Below, piece by piece: positions 24,865-32,568 of a DNA stretch of 64,000 nt (within the stretch, counting starts at the first letter, position 1; each line of letters starts with the position of its first letter). This stretch comes from Winogradskyella psychrotolerans (GTDB lineage: Bacteria > Bacteroidota > Bacteroidia > Flavobacteriales > Flavobacteriaceae): contig NZ_JAHKPS010000029.1 of assembly GCF_018860565.1 (NCBI RefSeq), positions 111,061 through 175,060 on the forward strand, written 5' to 3'. A program made the translations under genes and the position numbers. The notes beneath the pieces are model-generated. The model saw only the letters and a program-made list of their open reading frames with translations, was not told the DNA's origin and did not search any database.

Positions 24865-24950
24865 AGCTATTAGCTATTGGCTTTTGGCCTTTAGCTCGTT
24901 GAACTTTATTTTTTATTAGCTGTGGCCGTTGGCCTTTTGCTGTTGGTGCG
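24865..24950. repeat. Degenerate tandem word repeat (TAGCTATTGGC/GCCTTTAGC)
   Basis: The words TAGCTATTAGCTATTGGCTT, TTGGCCTTTAGC, TTAGCTGTGGCCGTTGGCC and TTTTGCTGTTGGTG fill the paaA-paaE spacer. The TTAGCTGTG word is shared with the left border of four-helix-bundle cassette 1 (10766-10774). It may be a remnant of such a cassette without its ORF (inference). Confidence 0.5.
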
Positions 24951-24971
24951 TTAAGGAATTTGCTTTATGAG

Positions 24972-24991
24972 ATTCCTGTCTTTGCAGGAAT
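24972..24991. repeat. Family A hairpin just below paaE
   Basis: ATTCCTGT-CTTT-GCAGGAAT, with one T-G wobble in the stem. It touches the paaE stop codon. Confidence 0.65.
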
Positions 24992-24992
24992 T

Positions 24993-26066
24993 TTACACAT
25001 CAAAGTCTACCACTACTTTCTCAGATGTTGGCACGGCTTGACAGCTTAATACCAAATTTTGAGAGACTTCTTTTTCGTCTAAGGCATAGTTAATTTTCAT
25101 TTCAACAGCCCCTTCAATAACTTCACATTTACAAGTACTGCAAACACCACCTTTACATGCGAAAGGTAAATCGGCTCCTGCACCTAAGGCTGCATCTAAA
25201 ATATTATCATATTCTTTGGTCATGGTGAAAGCAAATTCTTTTCCTCCATCAACAATAGTGACCTCTATTCCTTCTACATTTTGTTGCGCTAAGCGTTCTG
25301 CTCGTTTTATATCTTCATCTGAAAGTCCGGTGACAAACAATTCAAAATGCACGAGTTCTTTTGGTAATCCGGCATTAATGAGGTAAGTACTAACATAATT
25401 CACCATTTTTTCTGGACCACACAAAAAGACTTCGCTAGTATCTGGAATATCGATAAACGTTTGCGTTAAAATTCGCATCTTTTCGTCATCAAATCTTCCA
25501 TTAAACAGTTCTATATCTCTACGTTCTTTGGTTAAGAAGTAATAGATTTCGAACCGTCCAAAATATTTATTTCTAAGCTGCTCTAGTTCTTCTTTAAAGA
25601 TAATGGATTTTGCGGTTTTATTGACATAAAATAATTTACATGTTGCATTTGGTTCTGCTTCTAAATGCGCTTTTACCATGGACAGTACAGGTGTGATTCC
25701 GCTACCTGCTGCAAAAAAGAGATAGTTTTTAGCTTTTGTAGCATTGACGTCTACACCAAAGGTTCCGCTTGGTGACATTACTTCTAACTGGTCACCACGT
25801 TTTAATTCATTGTTTATATAGGTAGAGAACTTTCCGCCAGGAATTAACTTTACCGCGACTTTCCATTGACCATCTAATGGGCTTGAACAAAGCGAATACG
25901 AACGACGTACGTCTTCTCCGTTAATGTCTGCTTTTAAGGTTAAATGCTGACCTTGCCTAAATTGAAACTCTTTTTTTAATTCTGAGGGTACTTCAAAAGT
26001 AATTACAGAAGTGTCTTCTGTCTCCTTATAAATGTCTGCAACTTTTAAGATGTGAAAATCTGCCAT
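24993..26066 (-). CDS. paaE: Phenylacetyl-CoA monooxygenase reductase PaaE
   Basis: The 357-residue protein has an FAD-binding ferredoxin-reductase domain (RRSYSLCSSP near 55, GSGITPVLSMVKAHL near 120-135, VFLCGPEKMV near 215) and a C-terminal plant-type 2Fe-2S domain with CKGGVCSTCKCEV and a distant fourth Cys (LVLSCQAV). It passes NADPH electrons to PaaA. It is the first gene of the cluster, directly behind the operator-like inverted repeat at 26086-26103. It is sometimes annotated as PaaK, which should not be confused with the CoA ligase. Confidence 0.93.
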   Translation of the reverse strand: MADFHILKVADIYKETEDTSVITFEVPSELKKEFQFRQGQHLTLKADINGEDVRRSYSLCSSPLDGQWKVAVKLIPGGKFSTYINNELKRGDQLEVMSPSGTFGVDVNATKAKNYLFFAAGSGITPVLSMVKAHLEAEPNATCKLFYVNKTAKSIIFKEELEQLRNKYFGRFEIYYFLTKERRDIELFNGRFDDEKMRILTQTFIDIPDTSEVFLCGPEKMVNYVSTYLINAGLPKELVHFELFVTGLSDEDIKRAERLAQQNVEGIEVTIVDGGKEFAFTMTKEYDNILDAALGAGADLPFACKGGVCSTCKCEVIEGAVEMKINYALDEKEVSQNLVLSCQAVPTSEKVVVDFDV

Positions 26067-26085
26067 ATGTTTTTCTTAAACATTT

Positions 26086-26118
26086 AACTAACACTTGTTA
26101 GTTTGTTCAGCAAAGTTA
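26086..26118 (-). promoter_or_regulatory. Probable paa operon promoter with TetR-type operator
   Basis: Read on the minus strand, a Bacteroidetes -7 box TAACTTTG lies at 26118-26111. A perfect 7-bp inverted repeat AACTAAC-ACTT-GTTAGTT follows at 26103-26086, 20 bp above the paaE ATG (26066). The operator would cover the expected transcription start, which fits repression by the TetR-family protein encoded directly upstream. The -33 element is weak. Binding is inferred from position and symmetry. Confidence 0.65.
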
Positions 26119-26134
26119 TAAAATATATTCTAAA

Positions 26135-26710
26135 CTATTTGTTAATGCCTTTTATCAGTATTTGATTTAGGGTATGAGCTAATTCTTCAGGGTTAATGTC
26201 TTCTTTTTTAGGTATCCAGATATAGAGAGAGCGTAATGTTGTTAAAATAGAAAACATCATTACGTCTGGTTTGGTGTCTACGATTTCGCCAGATGCTATT
26301 CCTTCTTTGAGAATTGCCCTAAAATCATTTTCGTAATCAATTCTTAATTTTTGGTAATAATTAAGTTTGTCTTCTAAGTGCATCCAATCGTTATTAAGCG
26401 ATGCCATACCGTAAATATTTTGGCTAGAAATACGCACATGTAGTTCTATAATTTTTTTGAGTTTTTCAATACAACTAGCATCAGAAGATTGAATGGATGT
26501 CATCCCTTCTGTAAATTCTTCAGCTAATGAAATTATAATTTTATTTAGGATGTCTTGTTTGGAGTTTATATGGTTATACAGGCTTGCTGCTTTTATACCA
26601 ATGGCTTTGGCTAAATCTCGCATAGTGACAGCACTATAGCCTTTTTCTTTAAATAGCTTGGCAGCTACTCTGACAATTTCTTCCTGACGTGTTTCTGATT
26701 TCATAGACAT
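26135..26710 (-). CDS. TetR family regulator, probable repressor of the paa genes
   Basis: The 191-residue protein has an N-terminal helix-turn-helix (GYSAVTMRDLAKAIGIKAAS, then LYNHINSKQDIL, about 25-56) and a helical ligand-binding part. The ATG at 26704 is equally possible. TetR-type PaaR proteins in other bacteria respond to phenylacetyl-CoA. Here the gene is immediately upstream of paaE on the same strand, with the operator-like palindrome in between. The stop codon overlaps the likely -33 region of the paa promoter. Confidence 0.85.
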   Translation of the reverse strand: MSMKSETRQEEIVRVAAKLFKEKGYSAVTMRDLAKAIGIKAASLYNHINSKQDILNKIIISLAEEFTEGMTSIQSSDASCIEKLKKIIELHVRISSQNIYGMASLNNDWMHLEDKLNYYQKLRIDYENDFRAILKEGIASGEIVDTKPDVMMFSILTTLRSLYIWIPKKEDINPEELAHTLNQILIKGINK

Positions 26711-26735
26711 GTATAAGCACTAAAATAAGAAGATT

Positions 26736-26766
26736 TTTGAGTTGAACACAGATTAATGTAACTTTG
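26736..26766 (+). promoter_or_regulatory. Bacteroidetes-type promoter for the rhodanese gene
   Basis: TTTG at 26736-26739, a 19-bp spacer, then TAACTTTG at 26759-26766 match the TTTG/N19/TAnnTTTG consensus. The ATG at 26817 follows about 50 bp later. Confidence 0.7.
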
Positions 26767-26816
26767 GTTACGCAATGTTCTTAGGAATATTTAGAATTTT
26801 GTTCAAAATTAAAATT

Positions 26817-27125
26817 ATGGGATTATTAAATGCTCTATTTGGAAAATCGACGAATAACGTTGCAGACTATATTGAAAAAGGCGCTGTTATTTTAGATGTA
26901 CGAACTCATAGTGAGTACCAAGGTGGTCATATTAAAAATGCTTTACATATTCCTGTACAGGAATTGGGTAATAGACTTAATGAAGTTAAAAAGTTAAACA
27001 AACCTGTGATTGCCTATTGTGCCAGTGGTATGCGTTCTGGTAGTGCCGCGAGTCTATTAAAATCTAAAGGAGTTGATGCTATTAATGGCGGAGGTATAGG
27101 TAGTTTAAAACGAAAGTTGGGTTAA
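26817..27125 (+). CDS. Single-domain rhodanese-like protein
   Basis: The start is set at the ATG at 26817 (102 residues, MGLLNALFGKS). The frame is open from 26775, but the likely -7 box (26759-26766) puts the transcription start almost at that codon. The domain has DVRTHSEYQGGHIKNALHIP and the active-site loop YCASGMRSGSAA with the catalytic Cys. It probably handles sulfane sulfur in the cytoplasm. It converges on the DUF4230 gene with 3 bp between. Confidence 0.9.
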   Translation: MGLLNALFGKSTNNVADYIEKGAVILDVRTHSEYQGGHIKNALHIPVQELGNRLNEVKKLNKPVIAYCASGMRSGSAASLLKSKGVDAINGGGIGSLKRKLG

Positions 27126-27128
27126 GAG

Positions 27129-27755
27129 CTAGTCTGCTAAAATCTTTTCTAAGTTTTGAAATTGATTTAAGTCTTCTATAGGATTTTCATTGTATTGTAA
27201 GGTCCATCCCAAAGAATTAGTGAGAATAAAGAACTTTGAAAGCTCGCTAATTAATCTATTCTGAGCATTAGATTTTAATTCAGAAGCCTCAATTTTTTTC
27301 ATTAATGATTCTTTAACTGTATTCTTAATGGTATTATAATCTTTGGCATCAAACTGATTTAAAAAATCAGCCTGTACATCGTAATATTCAAAATCGGGAT
27401 TAATTTTTATTTCCTCTTTAGGAATACTTATAATCTGTAGTGTTTTAGTTGTTTCATCAATATGATATTCTATTTTGCTTAAATCATAAGCTATGCTTAC
27501 ATCGGCATTAACCACAACTAATGCTTTCTTTTCTGCAGACATTAAATCTCCAAAAACTGCTTTAGAATTTTTGTAACTAAAGACCTCTGAAAAATGGCCT
27601 TCAGTAACGACTAATTTTCCAACATTTTTAATCTGTTCTTGAATTAAAGCACTATGTGCTTCAATGACAATTTTATCTTCTTTCTTGTCTTCACAATACT
27701 TAAAGGTCAATAGAACAATTAATGTTATAACAACACCAAATAAAATTTTTCGCAT
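27129..27755 (-). CDS. DUF4230 domain protein
   Basis: The 208-residue protein has an N-terminal membrane anchor (about 4-20, ILFGVVITLIVLLTF) followed by a DUF4230 domain with VGKLVVTEGHFSEVF, the strand-rich middle ALVVVNADVSIAYDLSKI, and an amphipathic C-terminal half. Function is unknown; the anchor suggests it faces the periplasm. Confidence 0.8.
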   Translation of the reverse strand: MRKILFGVVITLIVLLTFKYCEDKKEDKIVIEAHSALIQEQIKNVGKLVVTEGHFSEVFSYKNSKAVFGDLMSAEKKALVVVNADVSIAYDLSKIEYHIDETTKTLQIISIPKEEIKINPDFEYYDVQADFLNQFDAKDYNTIKNTVKESLMKKIEASELKSNAQNRLISELSKFFILTNSLGWTLQYNENPIEDLNQFQNLEKILAD

Positions 27756-27983
27756 AGGCTAATTTAATATAATTACAAATTAACACACCAATAATTAGGG
27801 ATAATTAAATCCTGTTTTTTTGCTTTATAACGAAGATGAAAGTGTATGGTCTAAGAAAAATGCATCATATCTTAAATATATAACCGTTTGGTTTTAAGGA
27901 TATAACTTAGCTTTTAATTAGAAGAACATTTGTGTTTTGTACATCCTGTTTGAAGAAAGCTCTTTAACTTAAAAGTGATTATT

Positions 27984-28751
27984 ATGACAAAGAATATATG
28001 CACGCTACTGATTCTATTCTCGACATTAATTAATTTTAGTCAGAATTCTATACTATTCAAAAATAACAATCCAAAAGCAAAAGCATTAAAGCATGATTTG
28101 AATCATGCTAAAGACAGCTTGATTTTGAGTAGTGAAACTAAAATCCTTCAAATTGAGATTTTTAACGAAGATTACGAAAAGTTGGTAAAAGTTGAAGGTT
28201 TTGAATCTCAAATTTCCTTAGCAGATATTCCTGAAGGTAAATTTGTGATTGAAGCGAGGTTGGAGGATAAGAACATCGTTATGGGGTTAATGCGATATGA
28301 CTATGCTGATGAAGGTACTTATTCTAAAACAGCTACAAAGGAAAACATCGCAGAGGGCAAAGGTATGATGTTAGACGAAAGTTTAAATGTCATACGAAAA
28401 ACACCAAATAAAAGTATTGAGTTCCTTTTAACGGGGTCTAGTGCTAAAAGAAATACAGAGAAAAAGCAAAAATTTTACTGGGTGTTAACTAAAATAAATA
28501 GTGAAAGTGGCTCTAGTAAAACGATGAGGTTAGTAAATAAGGACGTTGCTGATAGAATGATTTTAAAACATAAATTAGAACTGAATAGTGTTTCTGGTAA
28601 ACACAACGAATTAACCGTTTGGGAAGTTTATAATTCAGCTAAATTTATGGAGTATCAGATGTTAAATCCTGATTTTTTCTATTCGTTATATTCTGATTTG
28701 TTTAATACAACACCTTATTATATCACCGAAAATACTCTTCAAAATTTATAG
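27984..28751 (+). CDS. Secreted protein of unknown function (paralogue A)
   Basis: The start may be the ATG at 27975 or 27984; the second gives a tidy signal peptide (TKNICTLLILFSTLINFSQ). The N-terminal half has ILFKNNNPKAKALKHDLN, EIFNEDYEKLVKVEG and DIPEGKFVIEARLED. The C-terminal half has FYWVLTKINSESGSSKTM and NELTVWEVYNSAKFM. Both halves match the next gene (29134-30156), so the two are paralogues. No enzyme motif is seen. It may work at the cell envelope. Confidence 0.75.
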   Translation: MTKNICTLLILFSTLINFSQNSILFKNNNPKAKALKHDLNHAKDSLILSSETKILQIEIFNEDYEKLVKVEGFESQISLADIPEGKFVIEARLEDKNIVMGLMRYDYADEGTYSKTATKENIAEGKGMMLDESLNVIRKTPNKSIEFLLTGSSAKRNTEKKQKFYWVLTKINSESGSSKTMRLVNKDVADRMILKHKLELNSVSGKHNELTVWEVYNSAKFMEYQMLNPDFFYSLYSDLFNTTPYYITENTLQNL

Positions 28752-29133
28752 GGAGGTTTTTTAGCGTTTTAGAGCTAATTAAATCCCAATTTTTAACTGA
28801 TAATTTTAGTTAGATTTTAAGAATTTTGAAGCGCCATATGTCAGTTGTAAGTATGCTTTTTTCAGACAAACAACTTTATTTAGTAGTATTTTTCATACAG
28901 ATTTTGTTGTTGTAAAAATATAAAATGCGCTAAAAAATAGTCTCCCTTTAACCTGTGTTTTCCCCGTTATGTCGAGGATTGGTGCAAGTTGACCAAAAAT
29001 AAATGTATAATATCTGAATTATAAAGCGCCATAAAATAAAGCGAATATCTTTGTTTTTAATAAGGAATTGTACATATTTGTCTTTTCCATGTGAAAAAAA
29101 ATTGTTTCCCAAAGCAAAAAAAACCTACTTATT
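28752..29133. other. Intergenic region between secreted paralogues
   Basis: 382 bp without an ORF. A -7-type box TATCTTTG occurs at 29046-29053, and the leader AAACCTACTTATT abuts the ATG at 29134. I see nothing else that stands out. Confidence 0.6.
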
Positions 29134-30156
29134 ATGAGACTATTATACACGCTTGTATTCTTATTGATGACGTCTGTTATCTATGGTCAAAAATCCACAT
29201 TATTTCAAAACGTTAATGTAAGAGCAAAAGAACTTAAGCACAAGCTTAATGATTCCGGAGATAGCCTTATCTTTAAATGTGAACGTACTATTTATGAAGT
29301 CGTTATTTTTAATGACGATTTTGAACGCGTTATAAAAGTAAGAGAATCTGAAGCTATAATACCTATTGGAGATATACCAGTTGGTAGATATATTGTAGAA
29401 GCTTTATTAAGTGATAAGCTAATAGTTATTACTTTATTAAGAAATGAGCCTATAGAGTCGCTTAACGACACTCCTTTAGTTGCAGATAGCTCAGATCTTT
29501 TTGGAAGGAAGTTAGTGTCTCCAAAAGCAGCTGTAGCTAGTGCCGAAGCTCCTAAAGCATTGCCTAAAGAAACTGTAACTAAGAAAATAGCAGAAACAAA
29601 AACAGAAGTTATAAAAAAGCCTATACAGCCTAAAGAAGAATTGTATGGTAGTGAAAGCAGTATAAAAAAGACTGACTTAGCGGTAGCCGGTAAAAAAGCT
29701 CAGCCACAAAAGGCCAAGCAACCTGAAAAGAAAGTTGCTGTAGCAAAGAAAAAGGCACCTAAAAAGAGCAGTTTGTCATTGTTTAGTGCAAAACCAAAGG
29801 TGACTAAAAAAGCCCCTGAGATCTCAACACGTGAGATTGATGCAGCCAGAGCAAACAGAGTTGTTAGTACGTATTGGGTTGTTTATAAAATAAATAATGG
29901 TCAAAGTTCTGAAAAAATACAGAAAATGAGTGATCAAGATGTTGTTGACAGAATGATTAAGAAGATTGAGATTGACATGAAAACAAAAACAGGTCGATTA
30001 AATGAGCTTACAGTTTGGACGGTTTACGATCCTTCTGAGTTTGTGCAACACAAGAAAAAGAATAAAGAAGATTATATGAATATTGCTTCAGAGAGTTTTA
30101 ATATGGAGCCTTATTATAAAAGGGTAGTAGATGAAGATAAGTCTAGTGATTTATAA
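29134..30156 (+). CDS. Secreted protein of unknown function (paralogue B) with Lys/Ala/Pro-rich linker
   Basis: The 340-residue protein has a signal peptide (MRLLYTLVFLLMTSVIYGQ). Its N-terminal domain matches paralogue A (TLFQNVNVRAKELKHKLND, GDIPVGRYIVEALLSDK). A basic linker of about 110 residues rich in Lys, Ala and Pro follows (about 125-235). The conserved C-terminal domain contains TYWVVYKINNGQSSEKI and NELTVWTVYDPSEF. The linker is missing from paralogue A. It could span or bind an anionic polymer such as peptidoglycan or LPS (inference). Confidence 0.75.
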   Translation: MRLLYTLVFLLMTSVIYGQKSTLFQNVNVRAKELKHKLNDSGDSLIFKCERTIYEVVIFNDDFERVIKVRESEAIIPIGDIPVGRYIVEALLSDKLIVITLLRNEPIESLNDTPLVADSSDLFGRKLVSPKAAVASAEAPKALPKETVTKKIAETKTEVIKKPIQPKEELYGSESSIKKTDLAVAGKKAQPQKAKQPEKKVAVAKKKAPKKSSLSLFSAKPKVTKKAPEISTREIDAARANRVVSTYWVVYKINNGQSSEKIQKMSDQDVVDRMIKKIEIDMKTKTGRLNELTVWTVYDPSEFVQHKKKNKEDYMNIASESFNMEPYYKRVVDEDKSSDL

Positions 30157-30180
30157 CAGTACGAGCTCTTAATAATATAT

Positions 30181-30224
30181 AAATAAAAAATCTCAGGTTA
30201 ATTATAGCCTGAGATTTTTTATTT
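30181..30224. terminator. Bidirectional terminator
   Basis: A perfect 17-bp stem (AAATAAAAAATCTCAGG and its complement) with a 10-nt loop, A-rich and T-rich on its flanks, lies between the converging paralogue B and gldC genes. Confidence 0.85.
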
Positions 30225-30259
30225 ATACAATTTTAAGTTTAAAAGAAAAAACGCCGTGT

Positions 30260-30598
30260 TTATTTCTTTTTAAGCTCTAATTTATCAGCAAAATAATCGC
30301 AGAAATCTTTCATAGTAGCGGTCATTTTTTCGTCTTGTGTCGCTCTTAAAAATGTATCGCTCATGGTTACTAATGTCTGGTGAAAGAAAAGTTTCATTTC
30401 ATCTACAGGCATATCTTTTGTCCATAAATCTATTTTTAAAGTTTCTTGAGCATTACTATCCCAAACAGATAACATTATAGCTTTGGCTTCTTCGTTGTCA
30501 ACACCACCATCTTGGGCAGACCAGTTTAGTTTTTCTGGCACTCTGTTTTCGTCGAGTTCAACGTTTAAGACTATTTTAGATTTTATAATTTCAGACAT
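30260..30598 (-). CDS. gldC: Gliding motility protein GldC
   Basis: The 112-residue soluble protein has the conserved GldC pattern: SEIIKSKIVLNVELDENRVP, NWSAQDGG, LWTKDMPVDEMKLFFHQTL and a C-terminal YFADKLELKKK. GldC is encoded after GldB in flavobacteria and supports gliding; its molecular task is not settled. The start codon shares one base with the gldB stop (TAATG), so the two are translationally coupled. Confidence 0.92.
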   Translation of the reverse strand: MSEIIKSKIVLNVELDENRVPEKLNWSAQDGGVDNEEAKAIMLSVWDSNAQETLKIDLWTKDMPVDEMKLFFHQTLVTMSDTFLRATQDEKMTATMKDFCDYFADKLELKKK

Positions 30599-31560
30599 TA
30601 CTTTTTGGGTTTAAATTTTGCTTTATTAAATATAACTTGAGGTTCTGTTTGCATTATTTTCATTATATCTTCATCGGTAGTTTCGGCATAAGCTTTTACA
30701 ATTTGCCAGCCCATATATTGTCCTAAACGTCCTGGAGACTCATTGTCTAATTCTAAATAAAATTTAGAAAAAGGAGCGTCAGCAATAAAGCGATTGGGTA
30801 ATTTAGGGTCTGTATTGTACAATAATTCTTTTTCAATAAAATAGCTCCATATTGGACTTTCATTGGCTTCGGCCCATTTTATTTGAGCTTCAGTATAACC
30901 TATTTTTTCAGCATCTGTTTTAAATGGAATCATAACATCTTTAAAGTACAGTAGCTTTCCAAAGTATATCATTTCATCTAATAAGGTTTTTCTGTTGGTC
31001 TGAAATATATATTTTTCGGCATAACCATTAGCGACATCAACTGTAATGAGGTCCTTTCGTAAATTAGCAGCAATATACATTGAGATGTTTTGGTAAAATT
31101 CGTGTTCTGCACCTAAATAGTTATCTAAAGCAATAAGTACTAAAGAATCATTAACTATAATTTTATCTCTATATGCTACATCATTGGTTAAGGTAATTAC
31201 ACGAGGAGATGTAAAGGTTTTGTCGTAATATTTTAAATGTTGAAATAACTGTTTTAATTCTTGTTTAGAAGATTTAAAGTCAGGAAAAGTTTTTTGTACT
31301 TCGGATAATAACTCACGTTGTAAAGTATCGTTCATTTTATGAACCAATATAGAGTCTGGTATATGTTTAGAAAAGAAAAAAGGATATGCCTTTTTTAGCT
31401 TTGGTAGATCCTTAGGTGTAGCTTCAAAAAAAGCTTTGTCAAAACGCTCTACAATAAAATCTATTTTAATATTAGCAATTTCTTTTTCAATCTTAGACTC
31501 TTCATTACAAGACATAAGTGTCAGTCCGAGTATACATATAAGGTAGAATTTAATTTGCAT
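30598..31560 (-). CDS. gldB: Gliding motility lipoprotein GldB
   Basis: The start is set at the ATG at 31560 (320 residues). It gives a lipoprotein signal with the lipobox LTLMSC, which an upstream start would bury. Recognisable segments are IVERFDKAFFEATPKDLPKL, FPFFFSKHIPDS-like spacing and the C-terminal LGQYMGWQIVKAYAE. GldB is an essential gliding protein of the cell envelope. It is divergent from nadE. Confidence 0.92.
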   Translation of the reverse strand: MQIKFYLICILGLTLMSCNEESKIEKEIANIKIDFIVERFDKAFFEATPKDLPKLKKAYPFFFSKHIPDSILVHKMNDTLQRELLSEVQKTFPDFKSSKQELKQLFQHLKYYDKTFTSPRVITLTNDVAYRDKIIVNDSLVLIALDNYLGAEHEFYQNISMYIAANLRKDLITVDVANGYAEKYIFQTNRKTLLDEMIYFGKLLYFKDVMIPFKTDAEKIGYTEAQIKWAEANESPIWSYFIEKELLYNTDPKLPNRFIADAPFSKFYLELDNESPGRLGQYMGWQIVKAYAETTDEDIMKIMQTEPQVIFNKAKFKPKK

Positions 31561-31595
31561 TTGATAAAATGTTTTTAATACTAACACGATTGCGT

Positions 31596-31616
31596 TATTT
31601 TTGTTGTGCAAAGGTA
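31596..31616. promoter_or_regulatory. Overlapping divergent -7 boxes for nadE and gldB
   Basis: TATTTTTG on the plus strand (31596-31603) points to nadE. TACCTTTG on the minus strand (31616-31609) points to gldB. Both fit TAnnTTTG and lie within 21 bp of each other, so one polymerase should exclude the other. The -33 elements are not clear. Confidence 0.5.
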
Positions 31617-31645
31617 CACTTCTTTGTTTTAAAAATTCAAAAATT

Positions 31646-32434
31646 ATGCAAACTGAAAAAGTTATAAATCACATTGTAGATTGGTTAAAAGACTATGCTG
31701 CAAAAGCAGGGGTTAAAGGTTTTGTTATTGGTATTTCAGGTGGAATAGATTCTGCCGTAACTTCAACGCTCTGTGCAAAAACAGGTTTGGAACTTTTGTG
31801 TTTAGAAATGCCTATTCATCAAGCGCCAAGTCACGTTACTAGAGCGCAAGAGCATATTACGCAATTAAAAAAACGCTTTCCTAATGTAAAAGACAAGGTG
31901 GTAGATTTAACTCCTGTTTTCGAAGAATTTAAAACAGAAGTAAGTTTAGAAGGAAAGCAATCTACAGTAGATATGGCTTTGGCTAATACAAGAGCACGTT
32001 TGCGTATGACAACCCTATATTATCATGCTGGTTTGTATGGCTTGTTGGTTGCTGGTACAGGAAATAAAGTAGAAGACTTTGGAGTTGGTTTTTATACCAA
32101 GTATGGAGATGGTGGAGTGGATTTAAGTCCAATTGCAGATTTGTTAAAATCTGAAGTTTATGAAATAGGACGTTTTTTAGACGTGCCAGCTTCTATTATA
32201 AAAGCGGCTCCTAGTGATGGCTTATTTGGAGATGCTCGTAGCGATGAAGATCAAATAGGAGCGTCTTATCCCGAGCTAGAATGGGCTATGGAAATGAAAG
32301 TCAAAGGAAAAACTGTTGCCGATTTTGAAGGTAGAAACCGTGAAGTATTTGAAATTTTTAATAACTACAATAGCTCAAATAAACATAAAATGGTTGCGAT
32401 ACCAGTTTGTGAAATTCCTAAAATTTTAAGGTAA
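31646..32434 (+). CDS. nadE: NAD+ synthase
   Basis: The 262-residue ammonia-dependent type enzyme without a glutaminase domain has the ATP-binding P-loop motif GFVIGISGGIDSAVTSTLC, the LVAGTGNKVEDFGVGFYTKYGDGGVD loop, and DGLFGDARSDEDQIG. It makes NAD from nicotinic acid adenine dinucleotide. The start is set at the ATG at 31646; the upstream frame from 31601 would overlap the promoter region. Confidence 0.94.
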   Translation: MQTEKVINHIVDWLKDYAAKAGVKGFVIGISGGIDSAVTSTLCAKTGLELLCLEMPIHQAPSHVTRAQEHITQLKKRFPNVKDKVVDLTPVFEEFKTEVSLEGKQSTVDMALANTRARLRMTTLYYHAGLYGLLVAGTGNKVEDFGVGFYTKYGDGGVDLSPIADLLKSEVYEIGRFLDVPASIIKAAPSDGLFGDARSDEDQIGASYPELEWAMEMKVKGKTVADFEGRNREVFEIFNNYNSSNKHKMVAIPVCEIPKILR

Positions 32435-32568
32435 AAACTGTAGTTTGTCGAATAAATTCTTAAAATTCTTTAATTTTTGGTTATTTTTGTATAACAAATC
32501 CACACATAATCATTTAGCCTAGCCGTTGTTATAAATAATTAACACCTAACAAAAAAAAGTCGATTATC

